A stretch of 64,000 bases of DNA from Palsa-1248 sp963737835 (GTDB lineage: Bacteria; Gemmatimonadota; Gemmatimonadetes; Gemmatimonadales; Gemmatimonadaceae). The DNA lies in assembly GCA_963737835.1 (NCBI GenBank), contig CAVTUH010000001.1, forward strand, positions 2,480,001 through 2,544,000, written 5' to 3'. The notes under the pieces are model-generated. The model saw only the letters and a program-made list of their open reading frames with translations. It searched no databases and had not been told where the DNA came from. Made by a program: the position numbers and the translations under genes. This document shows, piece after piece, positions 24,795 to 33,177 of this stretch (position 1 is its first letter; each line of letters opens with the position of its first letter).

Positions 24795-25544
24795 ATGCCG
24801 GGATTCGGCAGCTGGGCGTCACATTGGTGGATTCCCGTGCTGTTCGTGCTGGTGGCGGGTCACTTCACCAACGTGTGCGTGACGCTCTTCCTGCATCGAG
24901 CGCAGACGCATCGTAGCGTCGTGTTTCACTCCGTCGCCGCAGTGCCAATGCGCATCTGGCTGTGGCTGACGACGTCGATCGTGACAAAAGAATGGGTGGC
25001 GTGCCATCGCAAGCACCACGCCTATGCCGATCGCGAGGGGGACCCGCACAGTCCGCTGATCGAAGGCTTGCGCAACATCGTGATCAAGGGTGCCCTCTAC
25101 TACCGCAACGCGGTTCGCCAACCCGGCATCCTCGAGAAGTACGGCAAGGGAACGCCCAATGACTGGCTGGAGCGGCACCTGCTCGAACCGCGCAACGTAC
25201 TGGGCATCTTCCTGATGTTGGCGATCGACCTCTACCTGTTCGGGTTCTTCGTCGGCGCGTTGGTGTGGGGCATCCAAATGATCTGGATCCCGTTCTGGGC
25301 GGCGGGGATCATCAACGGCGTGGGGCACGCGCTCGGCTATCGGAACTTCGAGGTCAAAGACGAGAGTCGAAACATCTTGCCTGTTGCGATCTGGCTCGGT
25401 GGTGAGGAGCTGCACAACAACCACCACGCCGATCCCCATTCGGCCAAGTTCGCCGCGAAGTGGTACGAGTTCGACATCGGCTGGGTGTATATCAAACTGC
25501 TGTCCTGGATCCGGTTGGCGAAGGTGAAGTACGCAAGGGCCTAG
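24795..25544 (+). CDS. Acyl-CoA / fatty acid desaturase
   Basis: 249 residues, an integral membrane di-iron enzyme. Histidine boxes: HRAQTH (34-39), HRKHH (about 73-77) and HNNHH (about 212-216), with hydrophobic segments between them. It resembles the short delta-9 type that desaturates saturated acyl chains to adjust membrane fluidity. GGAG before ATG 24795. The TAG stop lies within the first CTAGACG heptad of the downstream repeat. Confidence 0.87.
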   Translation: MPGFGSWASHWWIPVLFVLVAGHFTNVCVTLFLHRAQTHRSVVFHSVAAVPMRIWLWLTTSIVTKEWVACHRKHHAYADREGDPHSPLIEGLRNIVIKGALYYRNAVRQPGILEKYGKGTPNDWLERHLLEPRNVLGIFLMLAIDLYLFGFFVGALVWGIQMIWIPFWAAGIINGVGHALGYRNFEVKDESRNILPVAIWLGGEELHNNHHADPHSAKFAAKWYEFDIGWVYIKLLSWIRLAKVKYARA

Positions 25545-25656
25545 ACGTTTGACGTTGGACGTTAGACGTTGGAAGGCAAACCTCGAGGGCCAGCTACGGA
25601 GCACCTAGCTGGCCCTCGAGGTTTCCTTTCTAACGTCCAACGTCCAACGTCTAAGT
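25541..25656. terminator. Family A heptad inverted repeat with terminator hairpin
   Basis: Left arm CTAGACG TTTGACG TTGGACG TTAGACG, core AAACCTCGAGGGCCAGCTA (25578-25596) opposite TAGCTGGCCCTCGAGGTTT (25606-25624), right arm of CGTCCAA units. The first unit provides the desaturase stop codon. Confidence 0.85.
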
Positions 25657-25661
25657 CCCGT

Positions 25662-25667
25662 TATCTT
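25662..25667 (+). promoter_or_regulatory. -10-like TATCTT seven bases before ATG
   Basis: TATCTT then TCCCCCC then ATG 25675. No purine-rich Shine-Dalgarno is possible in a run of C, so leaderless initiation is likely. Confidence 0.4.
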
Positions 25668-25674
25668 TCCCCCC

Positions 25675-25953
25675 ATGCCCGACATCACCTGCTCCCGCTG
25701 CGGCCAGACGCGTGCGGCGTTTGCGCGCGCACCGTTCCCTGGCCCGATTGGCGCCCGGATCGTGGGCGAGATCTGTCAGGATTGCTGGGCCCAGTGGGTC
25801 CGCCAGCAGACCATGCTCATCAACCACTACGGCCTCAACGTGATGGATCCGCAGGCGCGCGCGTTTCTGACGAAGAATCTCGAGGCGTTCCTCTTCAAAA
25901 CCGGTCACGAAGAGGACGTGGACACGTCGAAGCAAGGCACGATCAACTGGTGA
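25675..25953 (+). CDS. yggX: Fe(2+)-trafficking / oxidative damage protection protein
   Basis: 92 residues matching YggX throughout: ITCSRCGQT at the N-terminus, PFPGPIGARI, WAQWVRQQTMLINHYGLN and FLTKNLEAFLF. The family binds or shields Fe(II) and protects Fe-S enzymes from oxidants. Here an additional CxxC and CQDC are present. It is cytosolic and stands alone between repeat elements. Confidence 0.93.
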   Translation: MPDITCSRCGQTRAAFARAPFPGPIGARIVGEICQDCWAQWVRQQTMLINHYGLNVMDPQARAFLTKNLEAFLFKTGHEEDVDTSKQGTINW

Positions 25954-25964
25954 GCGAAGCGTGG

Positions 25965-26072
25965 CGCGGCCGCTTCGCGGGCCGAGAGAGGAGAGAGGAG
26001 CAAGGAGTGAGGAGAAAGGAGTGAGGAGACGGCCGGCAACGTGCATGCGAGTTTGTCTCCTTTCCTTTCTTG
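25965..26072. repeat. Family B inverted repeat
   Basis: GCGGCCGCTTCGCGGGCCG clamp, purine heptads GGAGAGAGGAGCAAGGAGTGAGG and the mirror GTCTCCTTTCCTTTC. It separates yggX from the GH3 gene. Confidence 0.6.
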
Positions 26073-26090
26073 AGCCGTCCATTAGCTGAT

Positions 26091-27935
26091 ATGCGCGTGA
26101 GACGGACGCTGGCAGGCTCGATCCGACGGCATCACTCGAGAGTCACCTGTGCGGGCCTGGCTGCTCTGACGGCACTCGCGCCCGCGGCATGCACCAGTCA
26201 TCACAAAGGGCCCGGTACGCCACCGACGCCCGTCGAGGCGCCGACCGCGCTCGCGCGCCCCTCTCGTGCGGCCTGGTCCGACTCCGTGCTGGCGACGCTG
26301 ACGCTGCGGCAGAAGGCGGCGCAGATGGTGTGGCCCAACCTGTTCGGTGACTACGTCACGACCGATGCGCCGGCGTGGCGAAGGTTGGTGCACGCGGTGG
26401 CAAATGATGGCGTCGGCGGCCTCTTGATGTCGGTCGGGTCGCCCGACGAGATCGCGCTCAAGCTCAACGCGCTGCAGCGCCTCGCGCCGCTCCCACTGCT
26501 TGTGTCGAGCGACCTCGAGTACGGCGCCGGGATGCGCGCGCGGGGCGGGTACTTCGTCCCCAACGCGATTGATCTGGGCGGGGCGACCGTGTTCCCGCCA
26601 CAGATGGCTTTTGGGGCGACCGGGGACACGGCGCTGGCGTACGAGGAAGGGCGTATTACGGCGGTCGAGGGACGCGCACTCGGGATCCATATCGACTTTG
26701 CGCCGGTTCTCGACGTGAACAACAATCCGAACAACCCGGTCATCAACACCCGGTCGTACGGGGAAGACCCGCGTATGGTCGCGGAGTTCGGGCGCGCGTT
26801 CATCCGGGGCGTCCAGGAACATGGGATGATCGCGACAGGGAAGCATTTCCCCGGGCACGGCGACACGGACGTCAACTCGCATCTGGGCCTACCCGTCGTC
26901 AGTGCGTCGCGGGCGCGGCTCGACAGCGTCGAGCTGGTTCCGTTCGAGGCGGCGATTACATCGCACGTCGGGGCCATCATGACGTTTCATGGCTCCATGC
27001 CCGCGCTCGACTCGACGGGTAGGCCCGGCACATTGTCCAGCCCCGTCCTCACCGGTCTCCTGCGGCGCCAGTTGGGCTTCTCGGGGCTCGTCGTGTCCGA
27101 CGCCATGGACATGCGCGCGCTCCTGGACCACTTCGGGCCCGAGGAGTCCATCAAGGGTGCCGTCGCCGCGGGTGCTGATGTGTTGATCCAGGTCGTCGAT
27201 GTGGACCAGGCGATCGACGCGATCGTGGCGGGGGTTACTGAGGGCCGATACTCCGAGGGCCGAGTCGACAGCGCAGTCAAGCGCATCCTCGATCTCAAGG
27301 CGGAGATGGGTCTCGATCGACACCGCCTCGTCGACGTGGACTCGGTGCGCACCATCGTCGGCGACTCGACCAACAAGGCGTTTGCGCAGTTGGTCGCCAA
27401 TCGATCCATCACGCTGGTGAAGGATTCGCTCCACACGCTGCCACTGACGATCCCGCTCAGCGCGCGGGTGTTGAGCGTGACGATCGCGCATCGCCCCGAC
27501 CTGGCGGCCGGAGTGGCCTTCGCGACGGAGCTGCGGAAGAGCTTCCGGGACACACGCGCGGAATTCATCGATGCCGATGACCCGGGCGACAAGCCGTCAC
27601 GCGTGCTGGAGGAGGCGGATTCGGCGGCGGTGACCGTCGTGGGCATGTACATCGGGCAGAGCGACCGTGCAACCACCCTCAGTGCTCCTTCGCTGATCAC
27701 GAGTTTCGTCACGCAGCTAGCGAATCGTCACACGCGACCCGTCGTGATCGCATTCGGCAACCCCTACTTCCTCACGCAGGTCCCCGCGATTCCCACGTAC
27801 CTGGTGGCGTGGGGCGGTCTCCCAGTTTCGCAGGTGGCGGCGGCGGACGCGCTCGCGGGAGTCAACACGATCGTCGGGCGGTTGCCGATCTCGATCGGCG
27901 GGTTCGTCGCCGGGCAAGGCCTAGCCGCCAAGTAG
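26091..27935 (+). CDS. GH3 glycoside hydrolase lipoprotein (NagZ-like)
   Basis: 614 residues. Lipoprotein signal with lipobox APAAC. The GH3 catalytic domain has the beta-N-acetylhexosaminidase motif KHFPGHGDTDVNSH (about residue 253) with its His/Asp dyad, and the nucleophile Asp in VVSDAMDM (about 336). A C-terminal GH3-C-like domain follows (about 430-610). This suggests a cell-envelope enzyme cleaving GlcNAc-containing glycans such as peptidoglycan fragments. The downstream NlpC/P60 gene is also a wall enzyme. Confidence 0.87.
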   Translation: MRVRRTLAGSIRRHHSRVTCAGLAALTALAPAACTSHHKGPGTPPTPVEAPTALARPSRAAWSDSVLATLTLRQKAAQMVWPNLFGDYVTTDAPAWRRLVHAVANDGVGGLLMSVGSPDEIALKLNALQRLAPLPLLVSSDLEYGAGMRARGGYFVPNAIDLGGATVFPPQMAFGATGDTALAYEEGRITAVEGRALGIHIDFAPVLDVNNNPNNPVINTRSYGEDPRMVAEFGRAFIRGVQEHGMIATGKHFPGHGDTDVNSHLGLPVVSASRARLDSVELVPFEAAITSHVGAIMTFHGSMPALDSTGRPGTLSSPVLTGLLRRQLGFSGLVVSDAMDMRALLDHFGPEESIKGAVAAGADVLIQVVDVDQAIDAIVAGVTEGRYSEGRVDSAVKRILDLKAEMGLDRHRLVDVDSVRTIVGDSTNKAFAQLVANRSITLVKDSLHTLPLTIPLSARVLSVTIAHRPDLAAGVAFATELRKSFRDTRAEFIDADDPGDKPSRVLEEADSAAVTVVGMYIGQSDRATTLSAPSLITSFVTQLANRHTRPVVIAFGNPYFLTQVPAIPTYLVAWGGLPVSQVAAADALAGVNTIVGRLPISIGGFVAGQGLAAK

Positions 27936-28013
27936 GGCGGGAACGGCGGGTTTGGGGACGGCCGCGCTAGCGGCCGTCTCCAGACCCTAGACCCCGCCGT
28001 TCCCGCCCCCGGT
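27936..28013. terminator. Family C inverted repeat
   Basis: GGGAACGGCGGGTTTGGGG and its mirror CCCCGCCGTTCCC around an inner GACGGCCGCGCTAGCGGCCGTC palindrome split at CTAG. It lies between GH3 and NlpC/P60 and is a likely transcription stop. Confidence 0.6.
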
Positions 28014-28045
28014 TACCCCCGGACCCGTAACTCGTCTTTCTCCAG

Positions 28046-28669
28046 ATGTACTCCATCCTCGTACGTGCGGGTTCATTGGGGTTGCTCGCGGGTGTGCTGG
28101 CCGGGTCTGGGCGCACCGCGAGTGCGCAGGGGCGGCGGGACGCCAGCGCGTCTGTCGCAGTGGCTGCGCACGCCCCTGCATTGCATGTCGTGGCGACGCG
28201 CGCGGTGGTGCAGGGCATGGACATCGTCCGGAGTGCGCGCCGGTTCCTGGGCGCCCCGTATCGCTTGGGCGGTACGACGCCGCGCGCGTTCGATTGTTCA
28301 GGGTTTGTCCGGTATGTGTTTGCCCTCCATGGCGTGGTTCTTCCTCGTACAGCGCACGAGCAAGCGGCGGTGGGCGAGGCGCCACTTCCCGGCGACTCGC
28401 TCGAGCAGGGGGATCTGCTCTTCTTCTGGGGCGGGCATGGTGCGCAGCACATCGCGATCTACATGGGGGGCGACTCGATCATTCACGCCTCGAGCACCAA
28501 CCATCACGTCCGGATCGATCGGCTGACCGGTGGTCCGCGGGGGCATCGCACCTGGTTCAATCAGCGGCTCATCGCGGTGCGGCGTGTGCTGCCCGCGCAG
28601 GGGGTGGCCTACCTACCAGGGTCGGAGCCAACCTTCTCCTTCATTGCAGGTCCGAACGCCCAATGGTGA
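28046..28669 (+). CDS. NlpC/P60 family cell-wall peptidase
   Basis: 207 residues. Signal peptide (GLLAGVLAGSGRTASA), then an NlpC/P60 domain from about residue 60: catalytic Cys in FDCSGFVRYVF (about 83), His in QHIAIYMG (about 135) and a third polar His near STNHHVRID. It cleaves D-Glu-mDAP-type bonds in peptidoglycan stem peptides. It lacks SH3 or LysM targeting domains. Probably periplasmic. Confidence 0.87.
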   Translation: MYSILVRAGSLGLLAGVLAGSGRTASAQGRRDASASVAVAAHAPALHVVATRAVVQGMDIVRSARRFLGAPYRLGGTTPRAFDCSGFVRYVFALHGVVLPRTAHEQAAVGEAPLPGDSLEQGDLLFFWGGHGAQHIAIYMGGDSIIHASSTNHHVRIDRLTGGPRGHRTWFNQRLIAVRRVLPAQGVAYLPGSEPTFSFIAGPNAQW

Positions 28670-28673
28670 CCCG

Positions 28674-28952
28674 ATGAGAGTCCCTCGACCGCTATATCGG
28701 CGTCCGCTGCCAGGCGGGGGCTACGTCTCCATCGAATCGACGTCCGATTCTGATGAGGCCGAGGTGCGCGCCTCGCTGCTCGTGGAGCGCCGGGCCGATC
28801 CGTTGCGGCGCATTGGCCACGCGCCGCCCATTGTGGCCGAGGCGATTGACCGGGACCCGCAGCGCGCGCTGGCGGTGCTCGTGCAGATCGCGACCAACAA
28901 CGTCGAGGTCGCGAAGTACTTGAAGCGGTGGCAGTCGAGGATGAAGAGCTAA
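28674..28952 (+). CDS. Small conserved hypothetical protein
   Basis: 92 residues, with ATG 28674 four bases after the NlpC/P60 stop, so probably co-transcribed. It is soluble, with an acidic middle (SDSDEAEVRAS) and a helical C-terminus (AVLVQIATNNVEVAKYLKRWQ). No motif recognised. Codon use matches its neighbours, so it is probably real. Confidence 0.55.
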   Translation: MRVPRPLYRRPLPGGGYVSIESTSDSDEAEVRASLLVERRADPLRRIGHAPPIVAEAIDRDPQRALAVLVQIATNNVEVAKYLKRWQSRMKS

Positions 28953-28954
28953 AT

Positions 28955-29086
28955 GCTAGACGTTGGACGTTAGACGTTGGACGTTGGAAGCAAACCTCGA
29001 GGCCAGCCATATGCACCGTCGCTGGCCTCGAGGTTTGTCTCTAACGTCCAACGTCTAACGTCCAACGTCTAACGTCCAACGTCCAG
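28955..29086. terminator. Family A heptad inverted repeat with terminator hairpin
   Basis: Core AAACCTCGAGGCCAGC (28992-29007) and GCTGGCCTCGAGGTTT (29021-29036). The right arm carries six or more CGTCYAA heptads. Confidence 0.82.
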
Positions 29087-29101
29087 CGCCCCCTTGGTCC
29101 C

Positions 29102-29131
29102 TTGACTTTAGTATCCCCTCGCCACTAACTG
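29102..29131 (+). promoter_or_regulatory. Promoter of the Nudix-like regulator
   Basis: TTGACT (29102-29107), an 18-bp spacer and TAACTG (29126-29131) six bases before GTG 29138, placing the start at the start codon. Confidence 0.4.
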
Positions 29132-29137
29132 CCCGAC

Positions 29138-29833
29138 GTGCCCGATCGCGTCGCGCCGGCGGCGTCGCGCCGCTCCGGTTATGCCGTCGACGTCGTACTG
29201 TTGACCCCGCTTGACCGGCATTTGGCGGTCTTACTTCAGCGCTCGCCCGAGGGGGCTCTGGAGCGCTGGGCAATGCCGTGGAGTGTGGCGCGGGCGTCGG
29301 AGGTGACGCTCAATGACGTGGCGTTGCGGGTGGCGCGGTCGGCGTTGCCAGCGGCGTCGCTGTGGCTCGAGCAGGTCGGCGCGTTTGCTGATGGTCGGCG
29401 TCACCCGTCGGATGTCGACCTGTCGGTTGCCTTCGTTGGCGCGGTGCCGGTGGGGACCTTGTCGTCGGCTGGGGGTGACGCGGTGTGGTTCCCGGTGGCG
29501 GAGCTCCCGCCGCTCGCGCCGCGCCAGCGGGCGATTGTAGCGGCCGCACTGACAGTTGTGCGGGAGCGCGTCGGCTACACCCCCGTCGCATTTCGCATGC
29601 TGCCGAGTACGTTTACGCTGAGTGAACTCCAGCGGATCTATGAGATCTTGCTGGGCCACAAGCTGCACAAGGCCAGTTTTCGGCGGTCCCTCGAGTCGGC
29701 CGCGATGGTCGAAGGGACTGACGAATGGCGCCGTGATGGGCGCGGTCGGCCGGCCCAATTATTCCGGTACGCGCCTAAACGAAGATACGGGCGTGGACGT
29801 AGGGTGTTTGGGGGGGAACGAACCCTGCTGTAA
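29138..29833 (+). CDS. NrtR-like regulator with degenerate Nudix domain
   Basis: 231 residues. The N-terminal 145 residues have the Nudix fold, but the Nudix box is lost: at MPWSVARASEVTLNDVALRV the REUxEExGU residues are absent. The C-terminus is a winged helix typical of NrtR regulators (FTLSELQRIYEILLGHKLHK, SFRRSLESA, GRPAQLFRY). NrtR proteins sense ADP-ribose-type ligands and control NAD metabolism. A non-catalytic ligand-sensing repressor is inferred. The target is not visible. Start GTG 29138. Confidence 0.75.
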   Translation: MPDRVAPAASRRSGYAVDVVLLTPLDRHLAVLLQRSPEGALERWAMPWSVARASEVTLNDVALRVARSALPAASLWLEQVGAFADGRRHPSDVDLSVAFVGAVPVGTLSSAGGDAVWFPVAELPPLAPRQRAIVAAALTVVRERVGYTPVAFRMLPSTFTLSELQRIYEILLGHKLHKASFRRSLESAAMVEGTDEWRRDGRGRPAQLFRYAPKRRYGRGRRVFGGERTLL

Positions 29834-29918
29834 TTTTCGCCGTGTCGAATCGATGATGACTGCGCACAGACGGGCGTGACTCGACGGAGTGCTGTAACGT
29901 CCCTGTCTCGCTAGCCCC

Positions 29919-29958
29919 GTACACTTGCGGGTGGGTGGCTTGTAGCTGCAAGGTGTAC
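29919..29958. promoter_or_regulatory. Imperfect hairpin before small gene
   Basis: GTACACTTGC pairs with GCAAGGTGTAC with one bulge and a 19-base G-rich loop. It could be a terminator without a U tract, or an operator or leader structure. Confidence 0.3.
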
Positions 29959-29982
29959 CCATAAGCCCGGTGGAGGCGTCGC

Positions 29983-30375
29983 ATGCTGGCATATCTCGAG
30001 GAGTTGTGCACGGCGTTGCTCGCCCACGACGCGATTGCGATCCACCGGCTATTGGCGCATCCGCTGGCTCGCTCGCTCCCGCGTCAGGTTCGCGAGGAAG
30101 CGATCGCGATCAGTCGAGCGAGTCCGTCGAGTCTCCGAGCACCCATTCAGGCGTTGCGCTTCTACCACCAGACGCTGCAGCTGGGTGAGAGCGAGGCAGG
30201 CCCCGACCCCACGGGCGGAGAGTCGGGAGAGGCTGACGCCGACGCTCACATGGCGGCTCCCGACACGGATACGCTTCGCCGTCCGGCGGACGACGTCCGC
30301 GGCATCGCGCGTGACGGGCAACGTTCGCAGATCGAATTGCCGCTCGTGACCGGGAAGTCCTGCGTCGCTGCGTGA
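29983..30375 (+). CDS. Hypothetical protein
   Basis: 130 residues. Residues 1-60 are helical (YLEELCTALLAHDAIAIHRLLAH, AIQALRFYHQTLQL-like helices); the C-terminal half is acidic and low complexity. GGAGG seven bases before ATG 29983 supports translation. Family not recognised. A strong bidirectional hairpin follows. Confidence 0.55.
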   Translation: MLAYLEELCTALLAHDAIAIHRLLAHPLARSLPRQVREEAIAISRASPSSLRAPIQALRFYHQTLQLGESEAGPDPTGGESGEADADAHMAAPDTDTLRRPADDVRGIARDGQRSQIELPLVTGKSCVAA

Positions 30376-30407
30376 CGTGACAGCGACCGAGCCGGTGGAG
30401 GCGAAAC

Positions 30408-30450
30408 GCCGAGGGCTAGTGACGCAGTGCTGTCACTAGCCCTCGGTGTT
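30408..30450. terminator. Bidirectional terminator
   Basis: CCGAGGGCTAGTGAC (30409-30423) pairs perfectly with GTCACTAGCCCTCGG (30432-30446), followed by TGTTTG. It lies between convergent genes. It shares the GAGGGCTAG style of family A cores but has no heptad arms. Confidence 0.8.
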
Positions 30451-30480
30451 TGATTGCCGTTCTGATGCTTGCGGCCTCGT

Positions 30481-30690
30481 TTACCCTTGCTTCGTCACGT
30501 CGGACGCTTGTGGGCCCTTCTGGCCCTGAACGATCTCGAATTCGACGCGATCACCCTCGGCCAGCGACTTGAACCCGCTGCCTTGGATTGCACTGAAGTG
30601 CACGAAGACATCCGGTCCGCCCTCGCGGGAGATGAATCCATAGCCCTTCGCATCATTGAACCACTTCACGGTGCCTTGTAGCCGTGCCAT
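30481..30690 (-). CDS. Cold-shock protein, CspA family
   Basis: 69 residues, a single OB-fold domain. It begins QGTVKWFNDAKGYGFI (RNP1 KGYGFI) and includes VFVHFSAI (RNP2) and GDRVEFEIVQGQKGPQA. It binds single-stranded RNA and DNA as an RNA chaperone. GGAGAGGG precedes ATG 30690. The long upstream region might carry a cold-responsive leader, which cannot be judged here. Confidence 0.95.
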   Translation of the reverse strand: MARLQGTVKWFNDAKGYGFISREGGPDVFVHFSAIQGSGFKSLAEGDRVEFEIVQGQKGPQASDVTKQG

Positions 30691-30740
30691 TGCAACGCCC
30701 TCTCCCCCGATCGGGGCTAACTGTGATGCTTCGCGAACTA

Positions 30741-30769
30741 AGCGGGCGACGCCGTGCGTCGCCCCTACC
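30741..30769. repeat. Family D palindrome
   Basis: AGCGGGCGACGC-CGT-GCGTCGCCCCTACC; arms GGGCGACGC and GCGTCGCCC. Confidence 0.6.
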
Positions 30770-31001
30770 GAACAACAACTAACTCAACGAACTACACGGG
30801 ATGGCAAGATAAACGGGGCCCAGCAGCAACTGTACAGAAGCTGGGCTGGAGGCCCGCAAATTCTGTGCACGACACCAGTGCTGCAGGCTGGAGAAGGTAG
30901 AGACACAGAGTGTACAACTGTGGATCGCGACGGACTCGGCTATGCCCGCGATGCGATGCGCATCGTAGTGAATGTGCTACGGCTCGCTAGCAAAGCAGCA
31001 A

Positions 31002-31082
31002 AGCGGGTAACGGGTGATGGGTAGCGGGTAACGCGAGATGACCAGCGAGAGGGCCAGTCGCGGTCGGTCGCGACTGGCCCTC
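31002..31082. terminator. Heptad run plus terminator hairpin
   Basis: GCGGGTA ACGGGTG ATGGGTA GCGGGTA heptads, then GAGGGCCAGTCGCG (31049-31062) pairing with CGCGACTGGCCCTC (31069-31082) and GTGTTTTC. It is a terminator-like element placed upstream of the convergent zinc-ribbon gene end. Confidence 0.65.
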
Positions 31083-31150
31083 GTGTTTTCTCCTAGCTGA
31101 CGATCGGAGCGCGACGCGCGCGTCGCGCTCCGAATGTGGCGAGGCGCGCG

Positions 31151-31360
31151 CTACGCGGCTCCCGCGATATAGCGTGCGAACCGACCGCAGCGCGTGCAAC
31201 GCAGCGTCACGTGGCACTTTGGCGGGGGCGGCACACGGTTGGGATCTCGCTCGATCGGTCCAGAGCACGAGGGGCAGCTCAACGGCGACCCCGTGCGGTC
31301 ACTGGCAATGAGATGAAGAGCCTGGGCGGGATTGTATGTATTCGGACGTGGCTTACGCAT
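31151..31360 (-). CDS. Small zinc-ribbon-like protein
   Basis: 69 residues with two CxxC pairs (CPSC and CTRC) about 25 apart and a single extra Cys (KCHVTLRC), consistent with one zinc site. It begins MRKPRPNTYNPAQ, with GGAGGA before ATG 31360. Function unknown; possibly a nucleic-acid-binding accessory. Confidence 0.55.
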   Translation of the reverse strand: MRKPRPNTYNPAQALHLIASDRTGSPLSCPSCSGPIERDPNRVPPPPKCHVTLRCTRCGRFARYIAGAA

Positions 31361-31649
31361 GTGTCCTCCAAGTGTACTCCCAGGCGCGACGCGCTTGCGC
31401 ACCGGTTGCACCGAAACGTAACTCGGCCTGTCGCCGACTTGCCCAGGCGGCGCCCCTGAGGCCTCGAAGGGTTTCGGGGGACTGCGGCCAAGGGGGTTAT
31501 ACCGTGCCCGAGGCTGGATGTTTCAGGCACCATGCTAGACGCTGGACGTTGGACGCTGGACGCTGGAAACAAACTTCGCAGGCCAGCTACGGTGCACCTC
31601 GCCGGCTCTGGACACTGCGGCCTAGCCCACGGTACGTAACCCAATGCGG
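31361..31649. other. Intergenic region with a degraded family A element
   Basis: The only structure is the family A copy at 31534-31612; no ORF or promoter is evident. Confidence 0.35.
31534..31612. repeat. Family A element, right arm decayed
   Basis: CTAGACG CTGGACG TTGGACG CTGGACG CTGGA heptads and AAACTTCGCAGGCCAGCTACGG; the mirror strand is reduced to GCCGGCTCTGG. It shows decay of an element. Confidence 0.55.
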
Positions 31650-31886
31650 TCACGCCACATACACGATCTCGCCATCGGCATCGATCCCCATCTCGTGTTC
31701 CTGGCCGCAGACGCCGCACGCCTTGGTCACGTGCCAGCGCTCGCCGAACTCGGTGCGCTGGTCGGTGCTGGCGGGCTTGATCGTTAAACGTTTGTAGTTG
31801 TATTCGCCGCAGTTCTCACACGCGTGGGCGCGCGCGATGCGCTCGGCGCGGTCCCGCGTGATCGGTCGGGGCGATCCTCCTTTCAA
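31650..31886 (-). CDS. Small zinc-binding protein downstream of SPFH gene
   Basis: 78 residues if started at TTG 31886, which overlaps the SPFH stop (TTGA). Two CxxC pairs (CENC and CGVC) with GEYNYKRLTIKPAS between them suggest a zinc ribbon. AAAGGAGG lies just inside this start (31872-31879) but no ATG, GTG or TTG follows it closely, so the exact start is uncertain. Co-transcribed with the SPFH gene. Confidence 0.55.
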   Translation of the reverse strand: MKGGSPRPITRDRAERIARAHACENCGEYNYKRLTIKPASTDQRTEFGERWHVTKACGVCGQEHEMGIDADGEIVYVA

Positions 31887-32983
31887 GTGCCGCCGTCTCC
31901 GGACGATCGACAGGATCCGGATCCGATCGCTCCTATCGCTCGGGTGCCAGCGCCCAACGGTGCCGAGCCGGTCTGAGAACCGGGATCGGGCCGCGGCTGG
32001 TTCGAGGGACCGCGCGGGACGTCGCGCTTGGGGGTCGCGCTCTCCTTGAGCAGCGAGCGCAGGCTGCCGAGCGCGCCCAGGACGCCAGATGCTTCCGCCG
32101 GCAGGAACAGGGTCGTCGCCTGACCCTGAGCGACGGCCGGAAGGGCCTCGAAATAGCGCAGGGCCAGGAGGTACGCGGCCGCCTCCGTTGCCTGTCCGGC
32201 CGGAAGCGCCGCCGCGATCCGGCCAATCGTCTCTGCCTCGGCCTGCGCCATGGCCAGTCGCGCTTCGGCCATGCCGTGCGCCCGCAGCACGGCCGATTCT
32301 CGAACGCCTTCGGCTTCGAGGATCGCAGCGCGCTTGCCCGCCTCCGCCTGAGTCACGGCGGCGCGCCGCTCGCGTTCCGCGCGCATCTGGAGCTCCATCG
32401 ACTGCTGGATATCGCGCGGCGGCTCGATCGACTGCAGCTCCACGCGTGTCACGTCGACACCCCATCCAATCGACGCCTCTTCGATGACATCGCGCATCCG
32501 CTTGTTGATCGTGTCGCGCGAGACGAGCGTTTGGTCGAGCTCCATCTCGCCGACGATGTTGCGCAGCGTGGTGCGCGTCAGCGTCTCGAGCGCAAAGGGG
32601 AGATTCTGCACCGCATATGTCGCCTTCTGCGGATCCGACACGCGGTAGTAGATCACCGCATCAATGTCGATCGTCACATTGTCCTTCGTGATCACCGACT
32701 GGCTGGGAAAACTCAGGACCTGTTCCCGCAGGTCGATGCGTGATGTCGATCCCGCCGTGACCCGCTTGACGCCGTTGACATCGGTGTCGAACATGCGCAC
32801 GTCAATGGTGCGCGGGCGATCGACGAACGGGACGAGGATGTTGAGCCCCGAGCGCGCGACCCGATTGAAGCGGCCGAGCCGTTCAATGACCATTACTTCG
32901 GCTTGTCCGACGATCTTGATCGCGCTCGAAAGGGTGTACAGCGCCGCGACGATCAGGATGAGGAGAACGATGAGACCGGCCAT
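31883..32983 (-). CDS. SPFH/Band 7 (stomatin-like) membrane protein
   Basis: 366 residues. One N-terminal membrane helix (LIVLLILIVAALYTLSSAI), then the SPFH domain (about 25-190: VMVIERLGRFNRV, ITKDNVTIDIDAVIYYRV) and a long Glu/Ala/Arg coiled coil (RAERERRAAVTQAEAGKRAAILEAEG). Stomatin-type proteins form oligomeric membrane scaffolds affecting protease or channel function. The Pro/Gly-rich tail of about 55 residues is not conserved. Usually paired with an NfeD protein, which is missing here. Confidence 0.9.
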   Translation of the reverse strand: MAGLIVLLILIVAALYTLSSAIKIVGQAEVMVIERLGRFNRVARSGLNILVPFVDRPRTIDVRMFDTDVNGVKRVTAGSTSRIDLREQVLSFPSQSVITKDNVTIDIDAVIYYRVSDPQKATYAVQNLPFALETLTRTTLRNIVGEMELDQTLVSRDTINKRMRDVIEEASIGWGVDVTRVELQSIEPPRDIQQSMELQMRAERERRAAVTQAEAGKRAAILEAEGVRESAVLRAHGMAEARLAMAQAEAETIGRIAAALPAGQATEAAAYLLALRYFEALPAVAQGQATTLFLPAEASGVLGALGSLRSLLKESATPKRDVPRGPSNQPRPDPGSQTGSAPLGAGTRAIGAIGSGSCRSSGDGGT

Positions 32984-33014
32984 GGCAGTGGGGAGAGGTT
33001 AGGTGGAAGCTAGT

Positions 33015-33177
33015 AGAAAAGCGGGTCTGGGGTCTGGGGTTTGGGGCGGGCGCTACGCGCCCGAGAACGTAGAAGCACAGAAAGTAGAAAGTAGACCAAG
33101 GATCGCCCGGTCTACTTTCTACTCTCTGCAGGTCTACTTTCTCGGGCGCGTAGCGCCCGCCCTAAACCCCTCTGTTA
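33015..33177. repeat. Composite inverted repeat (families B and C)
   Basis: Outer GGGTCTGGGGTCTGGGG heptads, GGGCGCTACGCGCCC clamp, AGAAAGT AGAAAGT heptads, then the mirror TCTACTTTCTACT, GGGCGCGTAGCGCCC and CCTAAACCCC. The nested layout is as at 3684-3855, but with AGAAAGT replacing GGAGAAA. Confidence 0.7.

Larger units (their letters stand above)
30691..31150. other. 460-bp region without genes: cold-shock leader, palindrome, terminator
   Basis: It holds a family D palindrome (30741-30769), a run of RNGGGTR heptads (31002-31037) and a terminator hairpin (31049-31082). I see no ORF with coding character. Confidence 0.5.

Noticed and set aside
31887..32465. Extension of the small zinc-ribbon frame through the SPFH gene
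   Set aside because: It is a shadow of the SPFH coding sequence in another frame.
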